Shown here: positions 7,173 to 8,867 of the stretch, in pieces
Layout: each line of letters opens with the position of its first letter
Position numbering within the stretch: the stretch's first letter is position 1
From: Planctomycetota bacterium
GTDB lineage: Bacteria > Planctomycetota > SZUA-567 > H5-PLA8
Direction: 5' to 3'
NCBI GenBank assembly: GCA_025355035.1
Contig: JANXLS010001258.1
Span: 1-8,867, forward strand
DNA length: 8,867 nt
Program-made: the position numbers and the translations under genes
Notes under the pieces: generated by a model
The model's input: the letters and a program-made list of their open reading frames with translations, nothing else
Told to the model about the DNA's origin: nothing
The model's database searches: none

Positions 7173-8225
7173 TTATCGTGCGCCTTTTCCCTTTATTTCG
7201 CTGTCCCAACGTGCCATCCACTCTTCGATGTTTTTGTCGAATTCCTTTGCGTCGAATTTCATCGGGTCGAGCTTTAAGTTGCGCATCGCTTCCGGAAGTT
7301 TCTCCGGCGGGATATCGGTTCGTGCTGGGATGCGGTCGCGTTCAAGCGCCATCAAAATGAGCTGTTCCGGATCGTTGACGAAATCGTAGAAGAGTTTCGC
7401 GCCTTCGGGGTTTGGATTATTTTTAATCAGCGCGATCGGTTCAACGTTGACCATCGTTCCGGTCGGCAGGATGTAGTCGAACGGCTTGCCTTTGTTTTTC
7501 TTCAGATTCAAAATGTCCGGAAGATTCCAAGGCGCGAGGGCGCAAGGTCCATCGCTTTCCAGCAAGCGATACAATCCGTCGGGATTTGCGGCATAGGGCA
7601 ACGCAGTGTTGGCGTCGAGGTTTTTCAGAAATTCGAAACCGGCGTCGATGCTGCCGCGACGTTCATTTTCGCGCAGGAGCAACGCGCCGAAGATCAGCTT
7701 CATACCGGAACTCGCTCGGACATCACGGAGGGCGATGCGGCCCTTCCATTTCGGATCGAGAAGGTCGTCCCATTCGCGCGGGAGTTCGTCGGCTTTTATT
7801 TTGTTCGGATTGTAGACGATGATTTCCGGCGTCAAAAACGTGGCCGTCCAACCGCCGGTCGGGCTCTTCGCGTTCGTTGGCAAACTCGCGGACCATGCTG
7901 GGACGTAAGGCTCAAGAAGCCCTTGTTCTTCGGCGTTTTTGAAATCGCTCCCCGATCCGCCCCACCACACACACGCGCGCGGTTGAGAGCGTTCGGCGCT
8001 GATTTTCGAAAAGATTTCGCCGCCGCCCATGTCTTGAAAACGCACGGTCCATCCAGGGTGCGCTACTTCGAAGCGCTTCTTGATGTCACCTTCGAGAAAT
8101 TTTCCGTGCGGGGAGTAAACGTCGATGATTTTAGACGCAGTGGACTTTTCGCCGCAGCCGATGCACGACAAAATCATCCAAATAACGGCGGCTATGACGA
8201 GTGGACTGAACGACGATCGATTCAT
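7173..8225 (-). CDS. ABC-transporter substrate-binding lipoprotein (iron(III)/AfuA-like family)
   Basis: This 350-residue periplasmic binding protein has a hydrophobic signal at about 8-20 and two candidate lipidation cysteines: C21 (after ILS) and C24 (after CIG). Family features include the start IIDVYSPHGKFLEGDIKKRFEVAHPG (33-58), CVWWGGSGSDF (85-95), EEQGLLEPYVP (99-109), LTPEIIVYNPNKI (131-143), WDDLLDPKWKGRIALRD (152-168) and EPIALIKNNPNPEGAKLFYDFV (262-283). These resemble the group that binds Fe3+, thiamine or phosphonates. I do not see the adjacent tyrosine pair used for iron by FbpA-type proteins, so the ligand is uncertain. No permease or ATPase gene lies in the window, which makes it an orphan unless they are elsewhere. 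It starts 8 bases after hom, so translation is probably coupled. The 79-base gap after it shows no clear terminator. Confidence 0.88.
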   Translation of the reverse strand: MNRSSFSPLVIAAVIWMILSCIGCGEKSTASKIIDVYSPHGKFLEGDIKKRFEVAHPGWTVRFQDMGGGEIFSKISAERSQPRACVWWGGSGSDFKNAEEQGLLEPYVPAWSASLPTNAKSPTGGWTATFLTPEIIVYNPNKIKADELPREWDDLLDPKWKGRIALRDVRASSGMKLIFGALLLRENERRGSIDAGFEFLKNLDANTALPYAANPDGLYRLLESDGPCALAPWNLPDILNLKKNKGKPFDYILPTGTMVNVEPIALIKNNPNPEGAKLFYDFVNDPEQLILMALERDRIPARTDIPPEKLPEAMRNLKLDPMKFDAKEFDKNIEEWMARWDSEIKGKGAR

Positions 8226-8230
8226 GTGGG

Positions 8231-8235
8231 CCTCT
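8231..8235 (-). promoter_or_regulatory. Shine-Dalgarno overlapping the hom stop codon
   Basis: AGAGG on the minus strand (8235-8231) shares its first two bases with the TAG stop of hom (8236-8234) and lies 5 bases before ATG 8225. Ribosomes ending hom would therefore occupy the initiation region of the binding-protein gene, which suggests translational coupling. Confidence 0.55.
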
Positions 8236-8867
8236 AATCTTCGACCCGGAAAAAGCAGCTCGGCTTACGAACAAACGGCAATTTTTCGATTTCGGTCAGT
8301 GCCTTCTGGAACCGTTCTTCGATCGTGTTGTGCGTCAGCATGACAATCGGAACATCGCCGCTTTCGTGTGGCTCTTTTTGGATGACGGACGCGATGGAGA
8401 CGCCAATTTCACCGAGCAGCGAGGCGATCTTTCCCATCGCGCCGGGACGGTCGGCGACGCGGAAGCGGACATAGTAACGGCTGCGCGTTTTGCTCATCGG
8501 AATGACCGGCAAATCCGCGCGCGGATTTTGGAAGAATTGCAATTTCGTGAAGGCCTGGCGAGCACTGCCGCGCGCGGCGTCGACGACGTCGGCGATGATC
8601 GCGCTGGCCGTCGGCATCATCCCGGCACCGCGGCCGTAAAGCATCACTTCGCCCGTCGCGTCGCCTTTGACGAGCACCGCGTTGAAGACATCGCGGACAT
8701 TGGCCAGCGGATGCGTGTTGGGAATCAATGTCGGATGGACGCGCAATTCCAAGCCGCCCGGCAATTCTTCGGGGTCCGCTCCGGGAATGCGGCGCTTGGC
8801 GATGCACAAAAGCTTCAGTGAATAGCCCATGTCGGCCGCGAATTTCACGTCGTCGATGTTGACGTTG
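8234..8867 (-). CDS. hom: Homoserine dehydrogenase, C-terminal part (truncated by the window edge)
   Basis: The enzyme reduces aspartate semialdehyde to homoserine with NAD(P)H, at the branch to threonine and methionine in the cytoplasm. The last 210 residues are visible. They include NIDDVKFAADMGYSLKLL (3-20), matching the conserved DIxFAxELGYxIKLL block, then HPTLIPNTHPLANV (44-57), NAVLVKGDATGEV (62-74) and the glycine-rich GRGAGMMPTASAIIAD (78-93). The C-terminal ACT domain (about 130-208, RPGAMGKIASLLGEIGVSI) usually binds threonine for feedback inhibition, or drives assembly. The Rossmann domain and the catalytic Asp-xxx-Lys pair lie beyond the right edge. The GTG at 8848 is not a start: it encodes Val within the conserved block, and the frame stays open to the edge. 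The gene ends with TAG 8 bases before the binding-protein gene. Confidence 0.95.
   Translation of the reverse strand, partial: NVNIDDVKFAADMGYSLKLLCIAKRRIPGADPEELPGGLELRVHPTLIPNTHPLANVRDVFNAVLVKGDATGEVMLYGRGAGMMPTASAIIADVVDAARGSARQAFTKLQFFQNPRADLPVIPMSKTRSRYYVRFRVADRPGAMGKIASLLGEIGVSIASVIQKEPHESGDVPIVMLTHNTIEERFQKALTEIEKLPFVRKPSCFFRVED

Noticed and set aside
8846..8848. GTG at 8848-8846 as the start of a 204-residue protein
   Set aside because: The upstream codons continue the conserved homoserine dehydrogenase block (NIDDVKFAADMGY), so the GTG is an internal valine and the gene runs off the window.
1..8867. CRISPR array, tRNA, rRNA or riboswitch
   Set aside because: I saw no spaced direct repeats, no cloverleaf with a T-loop motif and no conserved RNA core. 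The non-coding gaps are 8 to 147 bases long, apart from the left 241 bases described above.

Overview
The window suggests a member of the Planctomycetota, or a related PVC bacterium such as a verrucomicrobium. The main evidence is a back-to-back pair of genes: a giant multidomain 'Planctomycete cytochrome' protein (PSCyt1, then PSCyt2/DUF1549, then PSD1/DUF1553) and a Tat-exported DUF1501 protein. This pair is greatly expanded in that group. No ribosomal RNA or other marker gene is present, so the assignment rests on gene families alone.

All five convincing genes lie on the minus strand and read from right to left. At the right edge (8867 to 8234) is the C-terminal part of homoserine dehydrogenase (hom), ending in an ACT domain. 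Eight bases later comes a lipoprotein-type ABC-transporter substrate-binding protein (8225 to 7173) whose Shine-Dalgarno sequence overlaps the hom stop codon. A secreted exo-sialidase follows (7093 to 5936) with five Asp-boxes and a full set of recognisable catalytic residues. Next is the 1359-residue cytochrome/PSD1 protein (5788 to 1709), which has two CxxCH haem motifs and a LamG-type domain embedded near its C-terminus. The DUF1501 protein (1693 to 242) starts 15 bases after it. Gaps in transcription order are 8, 79, 147 and 15 bases. The first and last pairs look tightly coupled; the middle genes could have their own promoters, although I see no convincing ones.

Immediately after the DUF1501 stop codon is a roughly 165-bp near-perfect palindrome (77-241). 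It has perfect 25-bp terminal inverted repeats, a second conserved inner arm and a short flanking direct repeat. It encodes nothing and looks like a MITE or foldback element. Beyond it, bases 1-73 look like the leader of another minus-strand gene: a possible promoter, a strong Shine-Dalgarno, and an ATT codon at the right distance that could be an unusual start.

Functionally, hom belongs to threonine/methionine synthesis. The other four genes encode predicted exported proteins: one for solute capture, one that cleaves terminal sialic acids or related sugars, and a haem protein plus DUF1501 pair of unknown reaction. A role in breaking down sialylated or sulfated glycans would fit but is inference. 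I did not find a clearly new multi-gene system. The most unusual items are the palindromic element abutting a stop codon, the LamG insertion inside PSD1, and the possible ATT start.
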